DNA of 64,000 bases from an uncultured Clostridia bacterium (GTDB lineage: Bacteria; Bacillota; Clostridia; Christensenellales; Pumilibacteraceae). A model generated the notes under the pieces. That model searched no databases, was not told where the DNA came from, and was given only the letters and a program-made list of their open reading frames with translations. Location: NCBI GenBank assembly GCA_948440265.1, contig CAOJOK010000001.1:310001-374000 (forward strand), given 5' to 3'. The translations under genes and the position numbers were made by a program. Shown here piece after piece: positions 1 through 5,078 of the stretch (the first letter of the stretch is position 1; each line of letters opens with the position of its first letter).

Positions 1-129
1 GCAAACTCTGTGAGTAAGCTTCATTTCGTGACACTGCGGACATTCGGCAATAGACGGACTTGCAATCTTCCAATTAGCAAATCTCTTATTAGCTCTTTGT
101 TTCGATGTTTTATGCTTGGGGACTGCCAT
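1..129 (-). CDS. rpmF: Ribosomal protein L32 (N-terminal part, runs off the window)
   Basis: Forty-three codons are visible, reading [17 protein letters not shown] and on to a CPQC zinc-binding pair, which is the start of bacterial L32 of the four-cysteine type. L32 is a small zinc-ribbon protein of the 50S subunit; full length is normally about 57-60 residues, so the second Cys pair and the end lie outside. The ATG at 127-129 is preceded by a perfect AGGAGG (138-143). It lies 33 bp downstream of four same-strand tRNA genes with no terminator seen between, so it is probably co-transcribed with them from the promoter at 559-587. Identification is firm. Confidence 0.96.
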   Translation of the reverse strand, partial: MAVPKHKTSKQRANKRFANWKIASPSIAECPQCHEMKLTHRVC

Positions 130-162
130 TTTAAGCACCTCCTGTCGATTTATTTCGTTTAA

Positions 163-238
163 TGGTGCGCCATCAGGGACTCGAACCCTGGACACCCTGA
201 TTAAGAGTCAGGTGCTCTACCAACTGAGCTAATGGCAC
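163..238 (-). tRNA. tRNA-Lys (anticodon CUU)
   Basis: A 76-nt cloverleaf on the minus strand with a 7-bp acceptor stem (one T-G wobble), TTCGAGT T-loop, anticodon loop CTCTTAA and encoded CCA. It is the last of four tRNAs before rpmF and one of two Lys isoacceptors in this cluster. Confidence 0.97.
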
Positions 239-242
239 TTAC

Positions 243-317
243 TGGAGCGGAAGACGAGATTCGAACTCGCGACATTTGCCTTGGCAAGGCAACGCTCTAC
301 CACTGAGCCACTTCCGC
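243..317 (-). tRNA. tRNA-Gly (anticodon GCC)
   Basis: A 75-nt cloverleaf with acceptor GCGGAAG, anticodon stem TTGCC/GGCAA, loop TTGCCAA, T-loop TTCGAAT and encoded CCA. It is separated by 4 bp from the neighbouring tRNA-Lys, consistent with processing from one precursor. Confidence 0.97.
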
Positions 318-328
318 ATAACTGTGGA

Positions 329-411
329 TGGTGCGGATGAAGGGACTCGAACCCCCACATCGAAGATATCGGAACCTAAACCCGACGCGTCTGCCATTCC
401 GCCACATCCGC
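329..411 (-). tRNA. tRNA-Leu (anticodon UAG)
   Basis: An 83-nt class II tRNA with a long variable arm, anticodon loop TTTAGGT (UAG), acceptor GCGGATG/CATCCGC and encoded CCA. The anticodon stem has one G-T pair. Confidence 0.96.
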
Positions 412-415
412 TTAT

Positions 416-491
416 TGGTGATCCATCCGGGATTCGAACCCGGGACACCTTGATTAAAAGTCAAGTGCTCTACCGTCTGAGCTAATGAATC
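416..491 (-). tRNA. tRNA-Lys (anticodon UUU)
   Basis: A 76-nt cloverleaf with acceptor GATTCAT/ATGGATC, anticodon loop CTTTTAA and encoded CCA. It is the first tRNA of the operon, about 60 bp after the predicted start of transcription. Confidence 0.97.
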
Positions 492-558
492 ATACTTTTT
501 TCACAAGCCCGCTTAAAAAACATACAAAAATCAAGCACAAACTCGCGAACACCATAAT

Positions 559-587
559 AATATATCATATTGTTTTTTAATTGTCAA
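559..587 (-). promoter_or_regulatory. Promoter of the tRNA(Lys-Leu-Gly-Lys)-rpmF operon
   Basis: On the minus strand TTGACA (582-587) and TATATT (559-564) are separated by 17 bp, a near-consensus sigma-A promoter placed just upstream of the first tRNA-Lys. Between this promoter and the terminator at 662-692 I see only AT-rich sequence. Confidence 0.85.
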
Positions 588-661
588 GGTTTTTAAAACG
601 GAAAAATCAAAATAATTCGCCAAACGGTGACATAAATTTCCTACAATAAAAACAAATATAA

Positions 662-692
662 AAATCGGTTTACACTCATTGCAAACCGATTT
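662..692 (-). terminator. Original terminator of the tRNA-Gln operon, now displaced
   Basis: A 10-bp perfect stem (AAATCGGTTT at 662-671 with AAACCGATTT at 683-692) is followed on the minus strand by a T run. It abuts the displaced tRNA-Gln 3' end, so it probably ended the tRNA(Gly-Arg-His-Gln-Gln) transcript before the element inserted. Confidence 0.75.
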
Positions 693-721
693 ATGGCTGG
701 GGTAGTAGGATTCGAACCTAC
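692..721. repeat. Left attachment repeat (displaced 3' end of tRNA-Gln)
   Basis: Thirty bases identical to 3417-3446: two extra bases, the CCA, the acceptor 3' strand and the T arm of tRNA-Gln(CUG). The match stops at 722. This is the classic footprint of a tyrosine integrase using a tRNA 3' end; the copy here is a fragment with no anticodon or D arm. Confidence 0.93.
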
Positions 722-748
722 AAATTTAAGACAAAATACACAATATAT

Positions 749-817
749 AGGGGTATTTGCGACTAAATAATCACAATATATTGTATACCGAATAAAATAC
801 CCCCAATTACCCCCAAA
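749..817. repeat. Left arm-type repeats of the element
   Basis: A tandem pair of 10-bp units, TACCCCCAAT then TACCCCCAAA, occupies 798-817, and an inverted partial copy (AGGGGTATTT) lies at 749-758. The same 20-bp pair occurs inside the right end at 3301-3320. Paired short repeats inside both ends, distinct from the 30-bp crossover repeat, are what arm-type integrase binding sites look like. That function is inferred. Confidence 0.7.
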
Positions 818-857
818 TATTCAACGTAATTCCCTATCCGTAAAGTGTAATATAAAG

Positions 858-889
858 GCGTCTCGAAAACCATATCGAGACGCTTTTAT
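858..889 (+). terminator. Rho-independent terminator
   Basis: Nine-bp stem GCGTCTCGA (858-866) with TCGAGACGC (875-883), followed by TTTTAT. No gene precedes it in the integrated state. In the excised circle it would lie downstream of the integrase, across the joined att site. Confidence 0.75.
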
Positions 890-909
890 AGTGAACAACG
901 CAATCACAC

Positions 910-1171
910 AACTGCATATATGCGCCAAGGCGTTCACTACGTTCCGCATCGGCGCATATATGCAGTTTCGAAGACTCAAATTGTTACCTTATGTTACAAT
1001 GTTACAGAGTGCCCTTGTAATACTATAAGGCGGTAAACCGCCTTCGGGCACTCAGTTATTATAAGTATACCATAAAACGCCGATATACACAAGCAAAAAT
1101 GCCTATATTGACGGTGCAAACAGAGCTAACGCTTTATTTTTTGCACCGTCCCCCACCTATGGCATTTTTGC
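910..1171. other. Structured non-coding block with nested inverted repeats
   Basis: I see no coding region here but four strong dyads. A perfect 17-bp inverted repeat (910-926 with 951-967) has a 24-nt loop. A two-tier hairpin follows: an 8-bp outer stem (1007-1014 with 1046-1053) enclosing AAGGCGGT/ACCGCCTT (1027-1034 with 1037-1044). An 11-bp stem (1110-1120 with 1140-1150) sits inside another 11-bp stem (1093-1103 with 1161-1171). Between the first two lie three TGTTAC repeats (982, 992, 1000). It could be a replication or transfer origin, a non-coding RNA or a protein-binding region; nothing decides between these. The bases from 1172 to 1296 show nothing clear. Confidence 0.7.
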
Positions 1172-1296
1172 ACTTTGTAAAATCTCACATAATTTCACAA
1201 AGATATATTGCCGAAATATGCCCGTATTTACGCTATATACGACTTTAAGCATTTTCGCAATTATTTTATCATTAAAATTTATCGCGTTTTTAAAGC

Positions 1297-1581
1297 CTAT
1301 TCTATGGCGTTATACGCTTTATTTATGAAAAGCTCTTTTGCTTCGGCTATAGTCGGTGCGTAAACTCTTATATACCATTTATATTGAACTCTATGTATGA
1401 GCTCATAGATTACGTTTTCGCTGACATAATACTTTTTAATTATCACGGCACAATCGTTCCTTTTGATTGTCTCCCGAACTTCTTGACACATTCTTTTAAG
1501 CTCTTTCTTTTTAAAACGCAAGAACTTCTCCCACACTGGCGAAACATCTTTCAATACTTCCCTTGCTTTTAATTCAGTCAT
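1297..1581 (-). CDS. 94-residue protein resembling the integrase arm-binding domain
   Basis: I do not know this protein as a named family. Its last fifty residues read YELIHRVQYKWYIRV then TIAEAKELFINKAYNAIE. They line up by eye with the start of the element's own integrase (YEVRYRRSGYNISV then TIEIAKQRFIDALNNAE). Such N-terminal modules in Tn916-type integrases are three-stranded sheets that bind arm sites, so this may be a free-standing arm-binding protein, perhaps a directionality factor or integrase competitor. The first 40 residues are charged and probably helical. The ATG at 1579-1581 has an AAAGGA upstream. It diverges from the repressor gene and its promoter sits inside the operator array. 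The homology call is by eye only. Confidence 0.7.
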   Translation of the reverse strand: MTELKAREVLKDVSPVWEKFLRFKKKELKRMCQEVRETIKRNDCAVIIKKYYVSENVIYELIHRVQYKWYIRVYAPTIAEAKELFINKAYNAIE

Positions 1582-1602
1582 AGTCTTTATACCGTCCTTT
1601 AA

Positions 1603-1685
1603 TTGATTTATATACGTTTTCCGTATATAATAATACTATCATACGGAAAGCGTATAAGTCAAGTATTTTATACGTTTTTCGTATA
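1603..1685. promoter_or_regulatory. Repressor switch: two interleaved promoters and three phased operators
   Basis: Three 17-bp dyads of the form TATACG-N5-CGTATA lie at 1611-1627, 1640-1656 (one mismatch) and 1669-1685, each exactly 29 bp from the next. A rightward promoter TTGATT (1603-1608), 17 bp, TATAAT (1626-1631) would serve the repressor. A leftward promoter TTGACT (1657-1662), 18 bp, TAGTAT (1633-1638) would serve the 94-residue gene. The first operator fills the spacer of one promoter and the second fills the spacer of the other. This resembles a phage lysogeny switch; the repressor at 1712 is the obvious ligand. Confidence 0.85.
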
Positions 1686-1711
1686 CACTTTTTATTAAAA
1701 GGAGAAACAAA

Positions 1712-1966
1712 ATGAAACTTGTAAAATTTTCGGAAAATCTAAAGTCTGCATTAACAACAAATGAAATGACACAACAAAACCTTGCTGACCTTATAGGTAC
1801 AACACAAGCCACAATCAATCGTTGGCTAAAAGGCATAAACGAACCAGACCTTACCACATTGTTAGAAATCTGCTTGTACTTGGACGAAACGCCAAATGAA
1901 CTACTTGGCTACGACGATATATCCGACGAAACTTTTTCGAAGTATAAGCAAAAAAATAAAGATTAA
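1712..1966 (+). CDS. Cro/CI-family (XRE) helix-turn-helix repressor
   Basis: An 84-residue protein consisting almost entirely of one XRE-type helix-turn-helix (residues about 6-66). The core is MTQQNLADLIGTTQATINRWLKG, where QQNLADLIGTT and QATINRWLKG are the two DNA-contact helices, and is followed by the typical LLEICLYLDETPNELLG. There is no C-terminal protease or oligomerisation domain, so it is Cro-like in size. The ATG has a good AAAGGAG site. It probably binds the three dyads just upstream and controls both itself and the divergent 94-residue gene. A short acidic/lysine tail follows the domain. Confidence 0.88.
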   Translation: MKLVKFSENLKSALTTNEMTQQNLADLIGTTQATINRWLKGINEPDLTTLLEICLYLDETPNELLGYDDISDETFSKYKQKNKD

Positions 1967-2292
1967 CAATTTAAATCATATCGTTATCCCACCACCCCAG
2001 CAATCACCGCTGCGCGGTGCAACACCGCCTGATGGCGGAATAACTTGATAAAAAAAGAAACTTCCGCTTTAAAAAGCTATTTTCTTTTAATTGCCAGCTC
2101 GGAAAAAAGCACACTTGCCGAGTCTGTAATAGAAATAAAACACAAAGGAGAACCATTGCAGGAATATAGACACAAGAAACATTAAAGGACATTTTAAACA
2201 AAGTCAGCAATCTGGACAGATTGCTAAATGCACCAACACAAGAACACGAAACGGATAGGCTTTTACAATTTACCAAAAAGGAGATTGATAAA
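1967..2292 (+). other. Leader region before the integrase gene
   Basis: No convincing gene. Two small GC hairpins lie side by side (CACCGC/GCGGTG at 2005-2019 and CCGCC/GGCGG at 2025-2038). An AAAGGAG (2144-2150) is followed by a TTG frame of only nine codons (2156-2185). A second frame, open from 2170 and in phase with the integrase, encodes TQETLKDILNKVSNLDRLLN and runs on into it. This could be a small upstream gene damaged by a frameshift, or a leader that couples translation to the integrase. Confidence 0.5.
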
Positions 2293-3297
2293 ATGCCTAA
2301 TAAATTCAAGAAGATTTTTCGCACTAACGGATATACCGCTTGGATACGCCGACGTTCCGACGATAGATACAAATGCAGTTATGAAGTCAGATACCGACGT
2401 AGCGGATACAACATATCCGTATCGGGCAAGACCATTGAAATTGCAAAGCAAAGGTTTATCGATGCTTTAAACAATGCAGAGCCGAAAGAGAAAAGCGCGG
2501 ACAAAGGCATACCCACTACTTTCAACGAATTTACTATGTACTTCTTTAAGTCTTTTCGCTGGCGCAAAGTAGTTAAAGAAACACAGCGTATCGATATGCA
2601 ACGATACAATATGTATTTACTGCCAACATTTTCCGACAAGGAATTGAAAAACATTACGCCCGGGGAATGTCAAAAGCTGATAGACAGCATTTTTGCAAAA
2701 GGCACACCAAAGCAAGCGACGGAAGTCTTTTCGCTTCTGAACCAAATACTTAAAATGGCGATTAAGCACAATTTAATCGTACATAACCCCTGCGATATAG
2801 TATTTGTTCAAAAATACGAAAAGAAACACGGCAAAGCATTGACCAAAGACGAAGAACGCGAGCTATTAAAAGCGACAAGCGGAACGCCCTACCTGCTTAT
2901 GTTTGCAATAGCACTTTATACAGGCTTACGCCCTAACGAGTACAAGACCGCGAGAATAGACGGAAAATTCATTATCGCCAATAACAGCAAACAAAAGGAC
3001 AGCAAGGAACACATTAAGCGCATACCGATAACCCCTATGCTTGCGCCCTATCTCGAAAATATCAGCGAAATCAAGTTTTACAGCGTCAGCACATTAAGGG
3101 ATAAATTGCAAAGCATATTCCCAAAACACAAACTATACGATTTGCGAACGACATTCTATACTCGTTGTCAGGAATGCGGAGTAACCGATATTGCGCGAAA
3201 CTTGTTTGTCGGTCATTCGCTCGGCGGTCTTGCCGATACCTATACCGACATATCCGACGAATACCTTTTGAACGAAAGTGCGAAGCTCACTTATTGA
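2293..3297 (+). CDS. Tyrosine recombinase / site-specific integrase
   Basis: 334 residues if started at the ATG at 2293, which has AAGGAG nine bases upstream; a TTG at 2221 in the same frame has no site and is less likely. Domain order: arm-binding module (about 8-62), SAM-like core-binding domain (about 72-165), catalytic domain (about 175-334). Visible catalytic residues are Arg213 (TGLRPNE), Arg285 (YDLRTTF), His308 (VGHSLGG) and nucleophile Tyr317 (DTYTDIS). The usual His of the HxxR box is Tyr (YDLR). It catalyses recombination between the attachment repeats in tRNA-Gln, beside which it lies, and probably binds the TACCCCCAA repeats at both ends. It looks intact. Confidence 0.93.
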   Translation: MPNKFKKIFRTNGYTAWIRRRSDDRYKCSYEVRYRRSGYNISVSGKTIEIAKQRFIDALNNAEPKEKSADKGIPTTFNEFTMYFFKSFRWRKVVKETQRIDMQRYNMYLLPTFSDKELKNITPGECQKLIDSIFAKGTPKQATEVFSLLNQILKMAIKHNLIVHNPCDIVFVQKYEKKHGKALTKDEERELLKATSGTPYLLMFAIALYTGLRPNEYKTARIDGKFIIANNSKQKDSKEHIKRIPITPMLAPYLENISEIKFYSVSTLRDKLQSIFPKHKLYDLRTTFYTRCQECGVTDIARNLFVGHSLGGLADTYTDISDEYLLNESAKLTY

Positions 3298-3300
3298 TTT

Positions 3301-3320
3301 TACCCCCAATTACCCCCAAA
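3301..3320. repeat. Right arm-type repeats of the element
   Basis: A 20-bp tandem pair of TACCCCCAA-type units identical to 798-817, starting three bases after the integrase stop codon. Probable arm-type integrase sites at the right end. Confidence 0.7.
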
Positions 3321-3378
3321 ACCTTATTGAAATATAGCTTGAAAAAAGTCAATATCGCCCAAAAACAGCATAAAAAGC

Positions 3379-3413
3379 GACCTTTTTTGAGCAATATTTG
3401 CTCAAAAAAGGTC
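3379..3413. terminator. Perfect 16-bp hairpin between integrase and attachment site
   Basis: GACCTTTTTTGAGCAA (3379-3394) pairs perfectly with TTGCTCAAAAAAGGTC (3398-3413) around a 3-nt loop. It is probably the integrase terminator, also serving the tRNA-Gln transcript on the other strand now that its native terminator is displaced. The position touching the crossover repeat also allows a role in recombination. Confidence 0.6.
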
Positions 3414-3416
3414 GTG

Positions 3417-3446
3417 TATGGCTGGGGTAGTAGGATTCGAACCTAC
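3417..3446. repeat. Right attachment repeat (3' end of intact tRNA-Gln)
   Basis: The second copy of the 30-bp repeat at 692-721. This copy forms the 3' end of the complete tRNA-Gln(CUG), so insertion has kept the tRNA functional. Confidence 0.93.
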
Positions 3447-3494
3447 GCAGTGACGGAGTCAGAGTCCGTTGCCTTACCGCTTGGCGACACCCCA
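3419..3494 (-). tRNA. tRNA-Gln (anticodon CUG), integration target
   Basis: A 76-nt cloverleaf with acceptor TGGGGTG/TACCCCA, discriminator G, encoded CCA, anticodon stem ACGGA/TCCGT and loop CTCTGAC. It is last in the five-tRNA operon, and its T arm and acceptor 3' strand form the right attachment repeat. Confidence 0.97.
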
Positions 3495-3528
3495 TTGTGT
3501 TATAGATGTCTTACGACTTGTTTTAGTT

Positions 3529-3603
3529 TGGCAGGGGTGGCAGGATTTGAACCTGCGAGTGCGAAAGTCAAAGTCTCGTGCCTTACCGCTTGGCGACACC
3601 CCT
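3529..3603 (-). tRNA. tRNA-Gln (anticodon UUG)
   Basis: A 75-nt cloverleaf with acceptor AGGGGTG, encoded CCA and loop CTTTGAC (UUG). It is closely similar to the neighbouring tRNA-Gln(CUG), suggesting tandem duplication and divergence of the anticodon. Confidence 0.96.
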
Positions 3604-3608
3604 TTAAA

Positions 3609-3686
<78 letters not shown>

Positions 3687-3711
3687 GCATAAACGAACAG
3701 AAACTGTTCAA

Positions 3712-3788
<77 letters not shown>

Positions 3789-3793
3789 AAGAG

Positions 3794-3867
3794 TGGAGCG
3801 GGTGATGGGAATCGGACCCACGCAGCCAGCTTGGAAGGCTGGAACTCTACCATTGAGCTACACCCGC
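3794..3867 (-). tRNA. tRNA-Gly (anticodon UCC)
   Basis: A 74-nt cloverleaf with anticodon stem CCAGC/GCTGG, loop CTTCCAA and encoded CCA. It is the first tRNA after the promoter. The T-loop reads TCCGATT rather than TTCGANT, a small departure. Confidence 0.94.
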
Positions 3868-3882
3868 ACATCAGACTAAAAA

Positions 3883-3911
3883 ATCATATCATATATTTAA
3901 TCGAATGTCAA
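3883..3911 (-). promoter_or_regulatory. Promoter of the tRNA(Gly-Arg-His-Gln-Gln) operon
   Basis: TTGACA (3906-3911), 17 bp, TATGAT (3883-3888) on the minus strand, starting transcription just before tRNA-Gly(UCC). Confidence 0.88.
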
Positions 3912-3922
3912 GAATTTCAAAC

Positions 3923-4396
3923 CTAAATATATATAATTTTTCCAAAAAGCCCGCTTTTATCTCCTTCGATAATACCGTAAGAAGGTTTTCCGCTTCCCGG
4001 ATATGTCAAACTACCGGGGTTAAAAAGAAGAATATCCCTTTCAATCACCGTCGGTATGTGCGTATGCCCGAAAAGCGCGGCGGCACAACCTTCCGCTTTT
4101 GCACGCATTGTCAATCGAAAACAGTTATGGTATACATCGTATAAGTGTCCGTGCGTCAAAAAAAATCTTATTCCGCAAATATCCGCTATAAGCTCTTTTG
4201 GGAGCATAGACCCGAAATCGTTATTCCCCGCAACAGCATACACAGGTACTTTTAAAACGTCATTAAGCTCTGTTAAATCCCTTTCCCCGTCGCCGAGAAA
4301 AAACAACGCATTACATTCGTTAAACACGTCGCAAAGGTCTGAAAGCTTTTTCCCGTTCCCGTGTGAATCGCTCACCACCGCAATCTTTATAGGCAT
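3923..4396 (-). CDS. YfcE/MJ0936-family metallophosphoesterase
   Basis: 157 residues, the usual size of this family. All metal-binding blocks of the calcineurin-like fold are visible in order: SDSHGN near residue 9, GDGERD near 36, GNNDFG near 58, THGH near 80 and GHTHIP near 110. Relatives are small manganese-dependent phosphodiesterases with activity on model substrates; the true substrate is unknown. The ATG overlaps the end of rdgB by 10 bp with GGTGAG upstream, so the two are translationally coupled. The rdgB-yfcE pairing is common in Clostridia and hints at nucleotide clean-up. A second, unrelated-looking phosphoesterase lies at 55017. Confidence 0.9.
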   Translation of the reverse strand: MPIKIAVVSDSHGNGKKLSDLCDVFNECNALFFLGDGERDLTELNDVLKVPVYAVAGNNDFGSMLPKELIADICGIRFFLTHGHLYDVYHNCFRLTMRAKAEGCAAALFGHTHIPTVIERDILLFNPGSLTYPGSGKPSYGIIEGDKSGLFGKIIYI

Positions 4397-4965
4397 AATT
4401 TTCTCACCAACTCTTTTAAAGCTCTTGCTCTGTGACTGACGGCATTTTTCTCATCAGCCGTTGCGTCCCCGAAAGATTTGTTTAAATCAAAAGAAAAAAA
4501 CAACGGGTCATATCCGAAACCGCCATTGCCGCTCTCTGCCGTCAATATGTACCCTTCCGTAACTCCGTGCGCCGAAATTATCTCGCTCGGAGATTTGTAT
4601 AAAACAACCGCGCTTTCGAACCGCGCCGTTCTGTTTGCCTCTCCCTGCATATTTTTTAAAAGCAGATTGTTGTTCTTTTTATCGTCGCTCGGTTCGCCTG
4701 CATATCTGGCGGAATATACTCCGGGTGCACCACCCAAACAATCGACAATCAATCCGCTGTCGTCGGCAAGCGTAGCACAGCCGGTAAGTTCATAAACAGC
4801 CTTTGCCTTAATGACGGCATTTTCTTCGAAAGTCTTTCCCGTTTCGTCGGGGTCGCAAACGATATTCTCGTCGGACAGAGACCTGACTTCGAATACGTCG
4901 GACAGCAACGCCTTGATTTCTTTAATTTTACCTTTGTTATTACTTGCAACTATCAATTTTTCCAT
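4387..4965 (-). CDS. rdgB: XTP/dITP pyrophosphatase (RdgB/HAM1)
   Basis: 192 residues from the ATG at 4965. It hydrolyses non-canonical purine triphosphates (XTP, ITP, dITP) to monophosphates, keeping them out of DNA and RNA. Family signatures are clear: SNNKGKIKEI at the N-terminus, ADDSGL, GAPGVYSARYAG, FGYDPLFF and SHRARALKE. An upstream extension starting at a TTG (5028) is open but lacks a binding site and is unlike the family. The chosen ATG also lacks a Shine-Dalgarno sequence: a good promoter ends 6 bp before it, so the mRNA is predicted to be leaderless. The yfcE-like gene follows with a 10-bp overlap. Confidence 0.95.
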   Translation of the reverse strand: MEKLIVASNNKGKIKEIKALLSDVFEVRSLSDENIVCDPDETGKTFEENAVIKAKAVYELTGCATLADDSGLIVDCLGGAPGVYSARYAGEPSDDKKNNNLLLKNMQGEANRTARFESAVVLYKSPSEIISAHGVTEGYILTAESGNGGFGYDPLFFSFDLNKSFGDATADEKNAVSHRARALKELVRKLCL

Positions 4966-4971
4966 AATTAA

Positions 4972-5000
4972 ATTATATACTATCAGACATAAAAAATCAA
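4972..5000 (-). promoter_or_regulatory. Promoter of rdgB, predicted leaderless
   Basis: TTGATT (4995-5000), 17 bp, TATAAT (4972-4977), then six bases and the rdgB ATG. Transcription starting at the usual distance would begin at or next to the A of the start codon. Confidence 0.82.
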
Positions 5001-5028
5001 TGTTTTGCAACCGCTTTTTAAAATACAA

Positions 5029-5052
5029 AACGGACTCAATGTAGAGCCCGTT
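5029..5052 (-). terminator. Terminator of spoIVA
   Basis: Hairpin AACGGACTC (5029-5037) with GAGCCCGTT (5044-5052), one mismatch, followed on the minus strand by a T-rich run, between spoIVA and rdgB. Confidence 0.7.
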
Positions 5053-5078
5053 CGCATAGTTATAGAATATTTATTAAA

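Larger units (their letters stand above)
692..3446. mobile_element. Small integrated element in tRNA-Gln(CUG)
   Basis: The segment between the two 30-bp attachment repeats is about 2.73 kb. It holds a tyrosine integrase, a Cro/CI-like repressor with a three-operator switch, one divergent small gene, shared repeats just inside both ends and a long structured non-coding stretch. The intact tRNA lies at the right end, beside the integrase. No structural, replication, relaxase or transfer gene is visible, so it is either a very small satellite-like element or a deletion remnant. It separates the tRNA-Gln operon from its probable original terminator. Confidence 0.9.

Noticed and set aside
692..721. 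A tenth tRNA gene
   Set aside because: Only the T arm and acceptor 3' strand are present; no anticodon or D arm follows, so it is an attachment-site fragment.
2221..2292. TTG start for the integrase
   Set aside because: No ribosome binding site, while the ATG at 2293 has AAGGAG at good distance and matches the usual N-terminal module.
4966..5028. Longer start for rdgB
   Set aside because: Begins at a TTG without a ribosome binding site and runs through a good promoter; family alignment starts at the later ATG.
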